Shown in pieces: positions 18,175 through 27,032 of a stretch of 64,000 bases of DNA. The notes beneath the pieces are model-generated. The model saw nothing but the letters and a program-made list of their open reading frames with translations. It ran no database searches and was not told where the DNA came from. The position numbers and the translations under genes were made by a program. Within the stretch, counting starts at the first letter, position 1. The number at the start of each line of letters is the position of its first letter. The stretch covers positions 26,486 to 90,485 of the forward strand of contig NZ_LGAK01000022.1 of the NCBI RefSeq assembly GCF_001292705.1, in the 5' to 3' direction. The stretch is from Marinagarivorans algicola (lineage in GTDB: Bacteria; Pseudomonadota; Gammaproteobacteria; Pseudomonadales; Cellvibrionaceae).

Positions 18175-18756
18175 TTAAGGGCTTTCAGGCTGCCAATCGA
18201 ATACACCGATAAAGTCTTGGCAGTTGCTCATGGCGGCATGGCTATCGTCTATATAAACCTGCAAGCTGGCCGATGCGGGGTAGCTGAGGTATTGCGAACA
18301 CTCGGCGCTTTGCCCGGTACCAATCACAACTTGAGTGCCCGGCTGCAGTTGGCACTGCACGAGCTGGTCCAGCGCCGACCATTGATAGCAGATTTTGTAA
18401 TTTTTGCGGTATTGCGCGACGGCGCCTGTAGGTGCGTCCATGGCCCACCAGCTACCCAAGCGGCTATTAGGGTTGGTGCTGTTCCATGCGCGGTAAAGGG
18501 TAGCGGGTGCATTAACCGTAAATACTCGGCCTTGGCACAGCTTGCCTTGGTTGGGTTTACCGAGCGCATTAGTGAGCAACTGTTGTTGCACAAGGCCAGG
18601 TCGAGTGACCGGGCTAAAAATAGATTGCCACTGCTGAGGTAAAACAATATCACCTTGGCATTGGGTGATTTTTATGAGTGTTGATGTGGTTATTGTTTGG
18701 GGCGTGGTGGCGCAGCTAATCATTAATAGGCTGCTCACTAATAACAACTGGCGCAT
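18175..18756 (-). CDS. Small lipoprotein of unknown function
   Basis: The chosen start gives a short lipoprotein signal peptide, MRQLLLVSSLLMISC, ahead of CATTP; an ATG four codons earlier is possible. The mature part of about 175 residues has several cysteines and conserved-looking blocks LYRAWNSTN, GSWWAMDAPTG and VVIGTGQSAEC. These loosely recall secreted ADP-ribosyltransferase-like folds, but key residues cannot be assigned and I do not claim it. No operon partner. Confidence 0.65.
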   Translation of the reverse strand: MRQLLLVSSLLMISCATTPQTITTSTLIKITQCQGDIVLPQQWQSIFSPVTRPGLVQQQLLTNALGKPNQGKLCQGRVFTVNAPATLYRAWNSTNPNSRLGSWWAMDAPTGAVAQYRKNYKICYQWSALDQLVQCQLQPGTQVVIGTGQSAECSQYLSYPASASLQVYIDDSHAAMSNCQDFIGVFDWQPESP

Positions 18757-18937
18757 GGCGTGTCTCATTTTATGGGTGTCTAATCCGTAGTGTAATTTAG
18801 TTATGTAAGGGGAAGGCATTAATTTAATAATACAAGTGCTTTTTGGGATTGATGAATAAGCCTTAAAGCCATTCTTTGGTTTTTTGGGCCGTGGTAGAAT
18901 GGTAATACTTATTGTGTTTTTAAGGGAGTTAATTTTT

Positions 18938-19516
18938 GTGAAAAACGTTTTTTCATTAGTCATAGCCACTGTCATGTCTTCTGCTGCATATGGCGCAGAG
19001 GTAAATTTAGCTGATGACTTTTATGCTTATGGTTACATGGGTGTAAATCTAGGAAGTACTCCGGTCTCACCTAGGAGCGGCTCACAAGGCTATCGTTTTT
19101 TAACCGCTGGGTTTTCTGTTGGTTATCAGTTTACACCGTTTATTGCTGTTGAGGGGCTCATTGTTGTGCCTACCTCTGGCAAAAAAGATAACGTCACAAG
19201 CAGTATTTTAGATGAGCGAGTCGAGGCCGAATACTCTGCATACGGTGTTTATTTGAATGCTAAGACTAGGGGGGATTGGTTTGTTAAGGGGCGCTTAGGC
19301 CTAGCCCTGTCGCAATTTAGTTACTCTGCAGATGGCTATAAAGATGAAGACGGTAATGATATAGGTTTTTCTTATGGCGTAGGCGGAGGTTATAAAAACG
19401 GCCAATATAGTTATGAACTCGATTATATTGTTTTTCCTGATGTTGATGATCCTTTTTATTCATCTGAAAGTTACGAAGCAAAAACAATCAGCTTTAGTCT
19501 CTCTTTTCAATTTTAA
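18938..19516 (+). CDS. Small outer-membrane beta-barrel protein
   Basis: Starts at GTG with GGGAG about 9 bases upstream. The signal peptide (VKNVFSLVIATVMSSAAYGA) is followed by alternating aromatic beta-strands (YAYGYMGVNLG, GFSVGYQFTPFIAVEG, KTISFSLSFQF with C-terminal F). This is the pattern of eight-stranded OmpA/OmpW-like porin folds of about 170 residues. Ligand and role are unknown. Confidence 0.78.
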   Translation: MKNVFSLVIATVMSSAAYGAEVNLADDFYAYGYMGVNLGSTPVSPRSGSQGYRFLTAGFSVGYQFTPFIAVEGLIVVPTSGKKDNVTSSILDERVEAEYSAYGVYLNAKTRGDWFVKGRLGLALSQFSYSADGYKDEDGNDIGFSYGVGGGYKNGQYSYELDYIVFPDVDDPFYSSESYEAKTISFSLSFQF

Positions 19517-19526
19517 ATTAAAACAG

Positions 19527-19552
19527 AAGCACCCTGCATGACTAGGGTGCTT
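19527..19552. terminator. Terminator-like hairpin after the beta-barrel gene
   Basis: AAGCACCCT / AGGGTGCTT is a perfect 9-base stem with an 8-base loop. T-runs are weak on both sides; it may serve both converging directions. Confidence 0.55.
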
Positions 19553-19570
19553 GCTTACATTAGCGGGCTA

Positions 19571-19717
19571 TTACGCTATTGCCGCCTTGCCAAGTGACGC
19601 CGATATCATAGAGGACATTATTTCTCCATCTTCACATAAAGAAATAAGTTGCTCATCGGTTGATGCTGCAGTCGCAAGTTGACGGCAAGCTATAGGCAGT
19701 GCGCCTACTGAGTCCAT
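19571..19717 (-). pseudogene. Relic of an Asp-box (BNR) repeat protein, C-terminal end
   Basis: A minus-strand frame of 48 residues (MDSVGALPIACRQLATAAST...) with no proper ribosome-binding site follows directly, in another frame, the segment STDNGKTW encoded at about 19710-19740. That segment fits the Asp-box S-x-D-x-G-x-T-W. The two pieces read best as one gene end broken by a frameshift, with the upstream part replaced by an IS630 relic. Confidence 0.4.
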
Positions 19718-19739
19718 GTTTTGCCATTGTCAGTGCTTA

Positions 19740-20174
19740 GTATAACGGGTGTGCTTTCTTTATCTTTTTTGGAGTCAGCCCAAAAATTATACTCAGATAA
19801 TTTACCTGTATTCTTAAAAAAATCTACACATGCCTGCCTAAAAGTTTTCACATCGGCATGATATTGATCATAGAGGGCTTTCTTTTTGAAGAACCGCCAA
19901 ATGCGTGCGATCAAATTAAGCTCGGGTGAATAAGCGGGTAGAAACACTACGTTAATTCTGCTGTTTCCTTCAAGGTACTCCCTAAGCGCTTTGGAATAAT
20001 GGTATCGTGCGTTGTCTAATATGATATGTAAGCGCGCAATGTCTCATCATCAATAAGCAGGGCTTCTTTAACCTCTTTTAGTGTCCAGCCCGTACCCAGC
20101 AAGATAATCGCATTGATTTTATGCGCTCAACGCAAGCCGAGGAGTTCTTCATCGGTAAGCTAAAAGTCTTTCAT
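19740..20174 (-). pseudogene. IS630-family transposase relic, internally deleted
   Basis: The N-terminal part (LTDEELLGLR, then INAIILLGTGWTLKEVKEALL) is readable but has in-frame stops and a small gap. The C-terminal DDE part (HIILDNARYHYSKALREYL, VVFLPAYSPELNLI, ARIWRFFKKK) follows at once in another frame. Roughly the middle of the usual about 340-residue protein is missing. The catalytic D of LDNAR and the E of PELNLI are visible. No terminal inverted repeats were recognised. It is dead. Confidence 0.8.
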
Positions 20175-20231
20175 GGAACAATCTTATCTGCAAATGACAA
20201 TATTTCAATCGTTAAAAATAATAACACCTAA

Positions 20232-20423
20232 ATCCCAAGTGCTACGAGTATAGCTATATTAATGGGGGCCTGTTTAACGCTAGGTTTACTCATTGTGCGC
20301 CAAGCCATGATTGTACGAATAACTCGGCCTAGGTGCTTTGCGGTTCGTCAAAATATTGACGTGATTGCTATGCTTTTAGCGCCAATTGTGGTGTTTGCAC
20401 ACGGTGTTGCGCACGGAGCATAA
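20232..20423 (+). pseudogene. Relic of a HupE/UreJ-like membrane protein
   Basis: The open stretch reads SIAILMGACLTLGLLIVRQA and, after a short gap, IAMLLAPIVVFAHGVAHGA before a stop. That matches the order of a transmembrane block and the FxxxHGxAHG signature of HupE/UreJ nickel-related accessory proteins. Both ends are missing; without start signal or partners it is a fragment. Confidence 0.4.
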
Positions 20424-20514
20424 GGTATATCTGTGTCGGTAGTTTTTAAATAGATAGCAACATCCGATAAAACCTTATTTAAAAGCCAATTTGTTGACGC
20501 TTTTAGAGAAAAAT

Positions 20515-20537
20515 CTGCCTAAGGGCAGCTTTTTTTT
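20515..20537 (+). terminator. Terminator-like hairpin, probably a leftover of the decayed gene region
   Basis: CTGCC / GGCAG with loop TAAG is followed by C and eight T on the plus strand. Only the HupE/UreJ relic lies upstream in this direction. The rest of the stretch up to the hybrid kinase gene shows nothing recognisable. Confidence 0.6.
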
Positions 20538-20855
20538 GATCTTAAATTTTATGATCTACACTCATATATATGCAATCTAATTATTCAGTGTATTGGCTAT
20601 TGGCTGTATTTGATAGGCAGAGGTTTTGTCGTGCGCTATGAAGATTTTATCGGCTTAAGTCGCACGTCAGTAAAATTTTTAGGTATGCATATATCGCTAA
20701 TCAGGTACGCATATTAGTGGGGACTACAGTATTGGCGCTATCTTTTAAATGATTGCTATTCAATGGCAAAAGTCACGCACGATAGCGGTTGGTGATTTTA
20801 TTTGAATGAAGCGGGCAAGTTGTTACCGGGCTAAGCGGGCTAAAGAGGGTATTGA

Positions 20856-23800
20856 ATGCTGTTTTTTGTTTTAATGAGCCTATGCATTGGAGGGGTAATT
20901 GGGGCTTTAATAACCTATGTTATCGCGCTAAGAGGTAAACATACCCAAAAATCACACTATAAAGACGGTATTAATGCATCGACTACAAAAATAAAAGATA
21001 AAGTTATTACTGCGCAGGCTAATCATGCGCTAGATGCCGTACTCCTAATTGAAGATGGCGTTTTTATCGGCTGTAATAGTGTTGCCCAAAAAATGTTAGG
21101 TTGTCAAAAAGAGGCCCTCTTAGGGAAGAGCTTATTAGATTTTTCACCGCTACAGCAGCCAAATGAGATGTTGTCATCGGAATGCTTTTCTTATTATTTT
21201 AAATTGGCAGTAGAGGGAGCAGCACAAAAATTTTTATGGCAATACAAAAAAAATTGTGATAATTTTTTAACGATAGAAATATTACTTTCTCCGGTTGCTG
21301 AGCAAAGTGACCGGCCAATCATTATTGCTGTCTTACGAGATATTACCGAATTACAAAAAAACCAAGATGAAATGGTGCAGCAAAAAAAACAGCTAGAATT
21401 AATGGTTGAAGGTACTGCAGTTGGAACTTGGGACTGGAATATTCAAACAGGTACGGTGCAATTTAATGAGCGCTGGGCAAAAATTATTGGCTACTCTCTT
21501 GAAGAGTTAAAACCTTTAAATATTCATACGTGGTTCAATACTTGTCATCCCGAAGATATGGCGATTTCGCAAGAAGAGCTTAATGCACATTGGGAAAACA
21601 AAAAGCCTTTTTATTGCTGCGAGGCTAGAATGCAGCATAAGAAAGGGCATTGGGTTTGGGTATTAGACACTGGTCGAGTGGTTGAATGGGATAGCCAAGG
21701 AAATCCGGTGCGAATGGTCGGCACTCATTTGGATATTACCGAGCGTAAAAATGCAGAGGCAATGATTCATACTGTAACGCTGCAGATCAATCGATTTTTT
21801 GATTTATCTCCTGATTTTATGTGCATTTTTAATGCAGAAAGTTTTTTTGAAAGAGTGAATAAAACCTTTATTAAAGAATTAGGTTACGATGAACAATATT
21901 TACTTAGCCATCCATTAATTGATTTTTTACACCCTGATGACATACCGCATGTTAGGCAAGAATTAAAGCCGCTAGCACATGGTCAGTCAATTATTGATTT
22001 TAAAAGTCGACTGCGAACAAAACAGGGTGAATACATTATGTTGCAATGGAGTTGCACGCCAGATGCTAAGACCCAAAAATATTATGCGACCGCGCGTAAT
22101 ATGAGTGCAATTGAGACGCGTGATGAACAACTTAGACGGCTATCTCGCATAGCGCGGGAGACTCGTAATGGCGTTATTATCGCTAATATTAAAGGCGAAA
22201 TAGAGTGGGTTAATGAAGGCTTTACGCGTATTACTGGGTATACCTTTGATGAGGCTTTAGGTAAAAAGCCCAAAGATTTTTTGCAAGGTGAAAAAACTGA
22301 TAAAAAAGTGACCGCCGAAATTGGTATAGCCATCAAAGAAGGTAGATCATTTCAAGTTGAAATGATTAATTATACTAAATCAGGTAGACAGTATTGGATC
22401 GATATTGAATGTAACCCCATGCTGGATAGTACAGGGCAGTTACAAGGCTTTATGGCCATTGAGAGTGATATTACCGAGCAAAAAAACAATGCAATAGCAT
22501 TGGCGAATCAACAAAAACTGTTTGAAAAAATGAGCTTTCATGGACGTATTGGGGCTTGGGAGGTAAATCTAGAGACGGGTGAAGTTTTTTGGTCATCGAT
22601 GACTAAAGCCATACATGAAGTGGCAGATGATTATACTCCTAATATAGAAACAAGTATTAATTTTTATAAAGAAGGGGAGAGTAGAGAGACCATAAAAAAA
22701 GTCGTTTCTGAATGCATAGAAAAAGGCCAATCATGGAATTTAGAGTTACAAATTATTACATTAAATGGGCGCGAGCTGTGGGTGGCGGCAACAGGCCAAG
22801 CTGAGTTTGACAACGGTCGCTGTATTCGTTTAATGGGGTCTTTTCAAGATATTAATGATCGAAAAATACATCAAGAAATTAACCGTAAAGCACTAAAGCA
22901 TAGTGAGGCATTATCGCATTTAACAGTAAATACTCATGTGTCGCAGGGTGATTTCTATTTGGCCTCTAAGCATATTACACAAGAGGTAGCTCATGCATTG
23001 AATGCAGATAGAGTGAGTATTTGGTTATTTGATGGTGACCTTAAGGCGATGAATTGTAAATATCTATATGTAGATACTGCCAATACACATAAGCGCAATC
23101 AATCACTAGATAAAAAGATCATGAACCATGAATTTTATTTTAGTGTTAAAGAGCATCCTGCATTATTTAAGTATTTGCATACTTACCCCATTATTAGCGC
23201 TGCTGACACTAAGGCTCATGAAGCTACCTCAGATATCTTAACGACTTATATAAATCCCTTGAATATAGTTTCTATGTTGAGTGTTGTCATTACCGGTGGC
23301 GGTGATTTTGTAGGTATGATCTGTATCGAAAATACACAGCAAAAACATTATTGGAGCGTGCCTGAAGAATCTTTTGCTAGTGCAATAGCGACACTTTCAT
23401 CCAGTATTTATGATAGGGAAGAAAAGAAAAAAACAGAGATAGAATTAAAAAAAGCGATTAAATCAGCAAATGCAGCAACTCAGGCAAAAAGTGAATTTTT
23501 AGCGAGTATGAGCCATGAAATTCGCACCCCAATGAACGGTGTTTTGGGGATGCTCGGTTTGGTATTAAAGACTGAATTAACAAAGGAGCAGTACCGTAAA
23601 ATCTCTATAGCGCAAAGTAGTGCGAAGTCCTTGTTGACTATTATTAATGATATTTTAGATTTTTCTAAAATTGATGCTGGTAAATTAGATCTGGAGTACA
23701 TCCAATATAGTTTAGAGATATTATTGTTAGAATTCGTCGAATCCATGACCTATCGCGCAGAAGAAAATGGCTTAGAGCTTATGCTCGATTTATCTAAACT

Positions 23801-25901
23801 TGATGTCAATATTATCATTGGTGATCCTGGTCGATTAAGGCAAATTTTAACAAATCTGGTGGGTAATGCCTTAAAATTCACTCACGAAGGTCATGTTATT
23901 ATCCGTGCTAAAACTGAGCCTTTAACGAGTGATCAGTTAAAAGTGATTGATGTTGGTGATGCGTCTCAGGATAATCATTCGAATACAAAATTACGTTATC
24001 TAAAGCTGACATGTGATGTTGAAGATACCGGAATAGGCATATCAGAAAATATTTTACCAACGTTGTTTGAGGCCTTTACACAAGCAGATGCTTCGAATAC
24101 ACGAAAATACGGCGGCACAGGTTTAGGCTTATCAATTGTTAAGCAGCTATGCGAGGCGATGCAGGGAGAAGTTTACGCCACAAGTACAAGCGGAAAAGGT
24201 AGCTGTTTTACATTTTCTATTGTCGTGCAACAAAGCTTGGAGCAACAGCATGCATTACCTGTCGTCAACTTGGAGGGAAAAAGAGTTTTAGTGGTTGATG
24301 ACAATCCTATTAATTTGCAGGTGATGGTCGAGCAGTTAAGCGCTTGGGGTCTTAATGCAAAAGTGGCCACAGGGGCGATTAAAGCCATAGAGTTGTGTGA
24401 ACAAGAGTATGCAAAAGGTCAAGTTTTTGATATTGCGTTGCTTGATATGCAAATGCCAACAATTGATGGTGCAACCTTAGGTAAAATATTTAAAAGCGAT
24501 GAGCGCTTTAAAGATGTCCCTCTTGTTATGATGACCTCGCAAGCCCAAAGAGGTGATGCGGCACAGTTTGCGGCAATGGGTTTTACCGGTTATTTTCCTA
24601 AGCCTGTTAATCCCAAGTTACTGTTTGAGGCGATTAAAGTCATATTAGACGATCCTATGGCTTCGCTGAGATATGTGGAGCACTCTCTTGATAATGCTGC
24701 TAATGCAACATTGCCGACAGATATTTCACGCTTTGTCACACGACATTTTTTGAGTAACTTCGAGCATAATAAAGACATTGGTATAACTTACTGTCATTCG
24801 CAATGGCCTGATAATACGCGTATTTTATTAGTAGAAGATAATCAAATTAACCGTGAGGTTGCTTTAGATTTGCTACTTGACTTAGGTTTGAATACTGATA
24901 TTGCCGGTGACGGGCAAGAAGCCATAAAACTCTTGAATACAAAAGCACAAGGCCAGTATGCACTCGTATTAATGGATTGCCAGATGCCTATTTTAGATGG
25001 CTTTGCGGCCACTAGGGCTATTAGGCAAGGTGGTGCAGGTGATGCCTATAAAGACATTACGATTATCGCGATGACAGCTAACGCGATGAAAGGTGATAAA
25101 GAGCGCTGCCTGGCTTGTGGTATGAGTGATTATTTGAGTAAGCCTGTAGAGCCCGAAAAGCTTGAAGCGATGCTTAATAAGTGGTTATGTCGTACCGCAA
25201 CAGTTGATAATGAACATGCGACACTGAACGATGTGAATCACCCAGTGAATACACGTAGTTTAGCTAAGCTAGATCGTTTGGGCAATCCCAGTCAGGAGGA
25301 GTTGGCGCAGGAGGAGGCCCAGCCACTGTCAAAAAATGGGCGTGAGTCAGCTGCTGATGAGCTAAGTACTGATTCGCTAAGTCCTCATGAGTCAAATGAT
25401 AGTATGCAGACACACAATAATACCGTCTTGCGTATGACTAGCGTGGGTGATGAAGACACTCATGCAGCCAATCCTCAGTCACTATATGCAAGGCCTGAGG
25501 CTGCAGTCATTGCCTCACAAAAAGGCAATAGCGAGGTGAATGATTATCCGGAAGGGGTTTGGGATTTCGAAGCGGCATTTAGGCGTACAGGTAAAAAACC
25601 GCACCGCCTTGCGACTTTGATTAGTCGGTATACCCAAGAGAGCCCAGAGCTTATTTCTAATATTTTTATGTTTATAGAAGGTGAGCAATTTAAGCAGGCG
25701 GCAAGTGCCTGCCACACTTTAAAGGGCGTGGTGGGTAATTTAGGCGGGATTAAAATACTCGAAGTAGTCGAGCAGTTAGAAGAACAGGCAATTGGCCAGG
25801 CGCGCGATGAATCGAGTGAACTCGCAGGAAGCCTATTAGTGGCTAATGATATTTTTGTTCAGGCACTCAAAAGTTACGAGCATCAAGCTCCAATACAGTA
25901 A
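20856..25901 (+). CDS. Large hybrid sensor histidine kinase (5 PAS, GAF, HisKA, HATPase, 2 REC, Hpt)
   Basis: 1681 residues. One N-terminal membrane segment (FFVLMSLCIGGVIGALITYV) anchors it. Five PAS/PAC units follow (about 55-170, 183-300, 312-425, 430-545, 556-675), most ending in DIT- or DIN-type PAC motifs. A GAF-like domain is at about 690-860. HisKA has H887 in SMSHEIRTPMNG; the HATPase has NLVGNALKF, DTGIGI and GGTGLGLSIV. Two receivers carry VVDDNPIN / LLDMQMP (D near 1197) and LVEDNQIN / LMDCQMP (D near 1373). The C-terminal Hpt has H1620 in CHTLKG. This is an unorthodox phosphorelay of BarA/TodS-like size. The signal and downstream regulator are unknown, and no response-regulator gene is adjacent. 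ATG has AGGG upstream. Confidence 0.92.
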   Translation: MLFFVLMSLCIGGVIGALITYVIALRGKHTQKSHYKDGINASTTKIKDKVITAQANHALDAVLLIEDGVFIGCNSVAQKMLGCQKEALLGKSLLDFSPLQQPNEMLSSECFSYYFKLAVEGAAQKFLWQYKKNCDNFLTIEILLSPVAEQSDRPIIIAVLRDITELQKNQDEMVQQKKQLELMVEGTAVGTWDWNIQTGTVQFNERWAKIIGYSLEELKPLNIHTWFNTCHPEDMAISQEELNAHWENKKPFYCCEARMQHKKGHWVWVLDTGRVVEWDSQGNPVRMVGTHLDITERKNAEAMIHTVTLQINRFFDLSPDFMCIFNAESFFERVNKTFIKELGYDEQYLLSHPLIDFLHPDDIPHVRQELKPLAHGQSIIDFKSRLRTKQGEYIMLQWSCTPDAKTQKYYATARNMSAIETRDEQLRRLSRIARETRNGVIIANIKGEIEWVNEGFTRITGYTFDEALGKKPKDFLQGEKTDKKVTAEIGIAIKEGRSFQVEMINYTKSGRQYWIDIECNPMLDSTGQLQGFMAIESDITEQKNNAIALANQQKLFEKMSFHGRIGAWEVNLETGEVFWSSMTKAIHEVADDYTPNIETSINFYKEGESRETIKKVVSECIEKGQSWNLELQIITLNGRELWVAATGQAEFDNGRCIRLMGSFQDINDRKIHQEINRKALKHSEALSHLTVNTHVSQGDFYLASKHITQEVAHALNADRVSIWLFDGDLKAMNCKYLYVDTANTHKRNQSLDKKIMNHEFYFSVKEHPALFKYLHTYPIISAADTKAHEATSDILTTYINPLNIVSMLSVVITGGGDFVGMICIENTQQKHYWSVPEESFASAIATLSSSIYDREEKKKTEIELKKAIKSANAATQAKSEFLASMSHEIRTPMNGVLGMLGLVLKTELTKEQYRKISIAQSSAKSLLTIINDILDFSKIDAGKLDLEYIQYSLEILLLEFVESMTYRAEENGLELMLDLSKLDVNIIIGDPGRLRQILTNLVGNALKFTHEGHVIIRAKTEPLTSDQLKVIDVGDASQDNHSNTKLRYLKLTCDVEDTGIGISENILPTLFEAFTQADASNTRKYGGTGLGLSIVKQLCEAMQGEVYATSTSGKGSCFTFSIVVQQSLEQQHALPVVNLEGKRVLVVDDNPINLQVMVEQLSAWGLNAKVATGAIKAIELCEQEYAKGQVFDIALLDMQMPTIDGATLGKIFKSDERFKDVPLVMMTSQAQRGDAAQFAAMGFTGYFPKPVNPKLLFEAIKVILDDPMASLRYVEHSLDNAANATLPTDISRFVTRHFLSNFEHNKDIGITYCHSQWPDNTRILLVEDNQINREVALDLLLDLGLNTDIAGDGQEAIKLLNTKAQGQYALVLMDCQMPILDGFAATRAIRQGGAGDAYKDITIIAMTANAMKGDKERCLACGMSDYLSKPVEPEKLEAMLNKWLCRTATVDNEHATLNDVNHPVNTRSLAKLDRLGNPSQEELAQEEAQPLSKNGRESAADELSTDSLSPHESNDSMQTHNNTVLRMTSVGDEDTHAANPQSLYARPEAAVIASQKGNSEVNDYPEGVWDFEAAFRRTGKKPHRLATLISRYTQESPELISNIFMFIEGEQFKQAASACHTLKGVVGNLGGIKILEVVEQLEEQAIGQARDESSELAGSLLVANDIFVQALKSYEHQAPIQ

Positions 25902-26103
25902 AACCAGATGGATTACTCGGGTGTATGGCCTAAAAAGTAACCAATTGGCTTGGCTACTCTCGATGAAGCTCTTTATTGCGCCACAGCGGCTGGTTTGGGT
26001 GTCAACTTTAATGGTTTCAATCGATTATATATTTTGCTTGGTTTCCTATTGCACCCTCAGCAGCTAGAATGTGAGTCATTGAAACTTGATAATGAATGCA
26101 TTC

Positions 26104-26841
26104 ATGGCACACGATTACGCTAAAAAGCCACGCACCAAGACAGCGACAAAAAAAACGACAAAATCCAGTGCTAAACCTCGTCAGCGCACGACTGCTAAAT
26201 CACCTGTGCCTGGTTGGGTGTGGTTGTTTGTAGGGACTGCAGTAGGGGCTTTTATTATGTTTTTAGTACGCCTATCCGAGGTCGATACGGTTAGGTATTC
26301 CTCTTCATCGAGTAAAACACAAGGCCCAAGTACCGCAGAAGCTTCTCGCCAGTATGAGCAGGCGACGAAGCAAAATAATACCAAGGCAAAAATCAACACT
26401 CAAAAGGCACCGCCTATGGTAGGCTCCACTACCACTAATGCGGTAAAGTCTACTGATAAGAAGGCAGAAGAGACAGCACAAAATCAAGAGCAAAAGCCGC
26501 GTTTTGATTTTTATCATATGCTAAAAGAAAACGAAGTGCCGGTTGCGCAGGGTGGAAGCAAAGCTGAAGTGACAGGTCAGGCTAAATCGCCGCGTATTTT
26601 TATTTTACAGGTCGCCTCATTTAAGGCTGAAACAGATGCCGAGCAGTTAAAAGTTGAGCTAATTTTAATGAATCTTGAGGCGCGCTCAGAGAAGGTAACG
26701 GTGCGTAATGGTGAGGTGTGGTATCGCGTGCTGGTAGGGCCGTTTGATTCGCGATCAAAATTGGCTAAGGCGCGGGCATCATTGATCTCTAATGGGCATC
26801 AAGCGTTAATTATGGAGTATAAAGAAAAGCACAGCGAGTGA
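26104..26841 (+). CDS. SPOR-domain protein, FtsN-like
   Basis: About 245 residues. A short basic cytoplasmic tail (MAHDYAKKPRTKTATKKT) and one membrane segment (GWVWLFVGTAVGAFIMFLV) are followed by a low-complexity linker and the short motif YHMLKENEVPV typical of this group. The C-terminal SPOR domain (FILQVASFKAETDAEQLKVEL to VWYRVLVGPFDSRSKLAKAR) binds septal, denuded peptidoglycan. The start is uncertain: ATGs at 26092 and 26104 both lack a clear Shine-Dalgarno. Many gammaproteobacteria have this gene near argS, which is not in view here. Confidence 0.85.
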   Translation: MAHDYAKKPRTKTATKKTTKSSAKPRQRTTAKSPVPGWVWLFVGTAVGAFIMFLVRLSEVDTVRYSSSSSKTQGPSTAEASRQYEQATKQNNTKAKINTQKAPPMVGSTTTNAVKSTDKKAEETAQNQEQKPRFDFYHMLKENEVPVAQGGSKAEVTGQAKSPRIFILQVASFKAETDAEQLKVELILMNLEARSEKVTVRNGEVWYRVLVGPFDSRSKLAKARASLISNGHQALIMEYKEKHSE

Positions 26842-26930
26842 GATTAAAATTACTTGTACAGCTTAATCATTGGTTCAAGATCATTGGTTCAAGACTGTAA
26901 ATTATTTGAAATCTGATGCTCAAAAAACTA

Positions 26931-26985
26931 AAAAAGCCCGAGAGGCTCATAGAAGATCCATCTTCTATAGATAAGCCCTCGGCAA
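26931..26985 (-). terminator. Long hairpin terminator of the GH13 alpha-glucosidase gene
   Basis: Two nested stems, CCGAG-AGGCT / AAGCC-CTCGG outside and ATAGAAGAT / ATCTTCTAT inside, are followed on the minus strand by six T. It sits between convergent genes. Confidence 0.8.
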
Positions 26986-27032
26986 GAGAGTCTAAGCGGT
27001 AACGATCAGTCATTACTCTGACCGTTGTACAC

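Noticed and set aside
18175..18756. Reading the orphan lipoprotein as an ADP-ribosyltransferase toxin
   Set aside because: Only loose similarity of blocks; no assignable catalytic triad and no immunity gene beside it.
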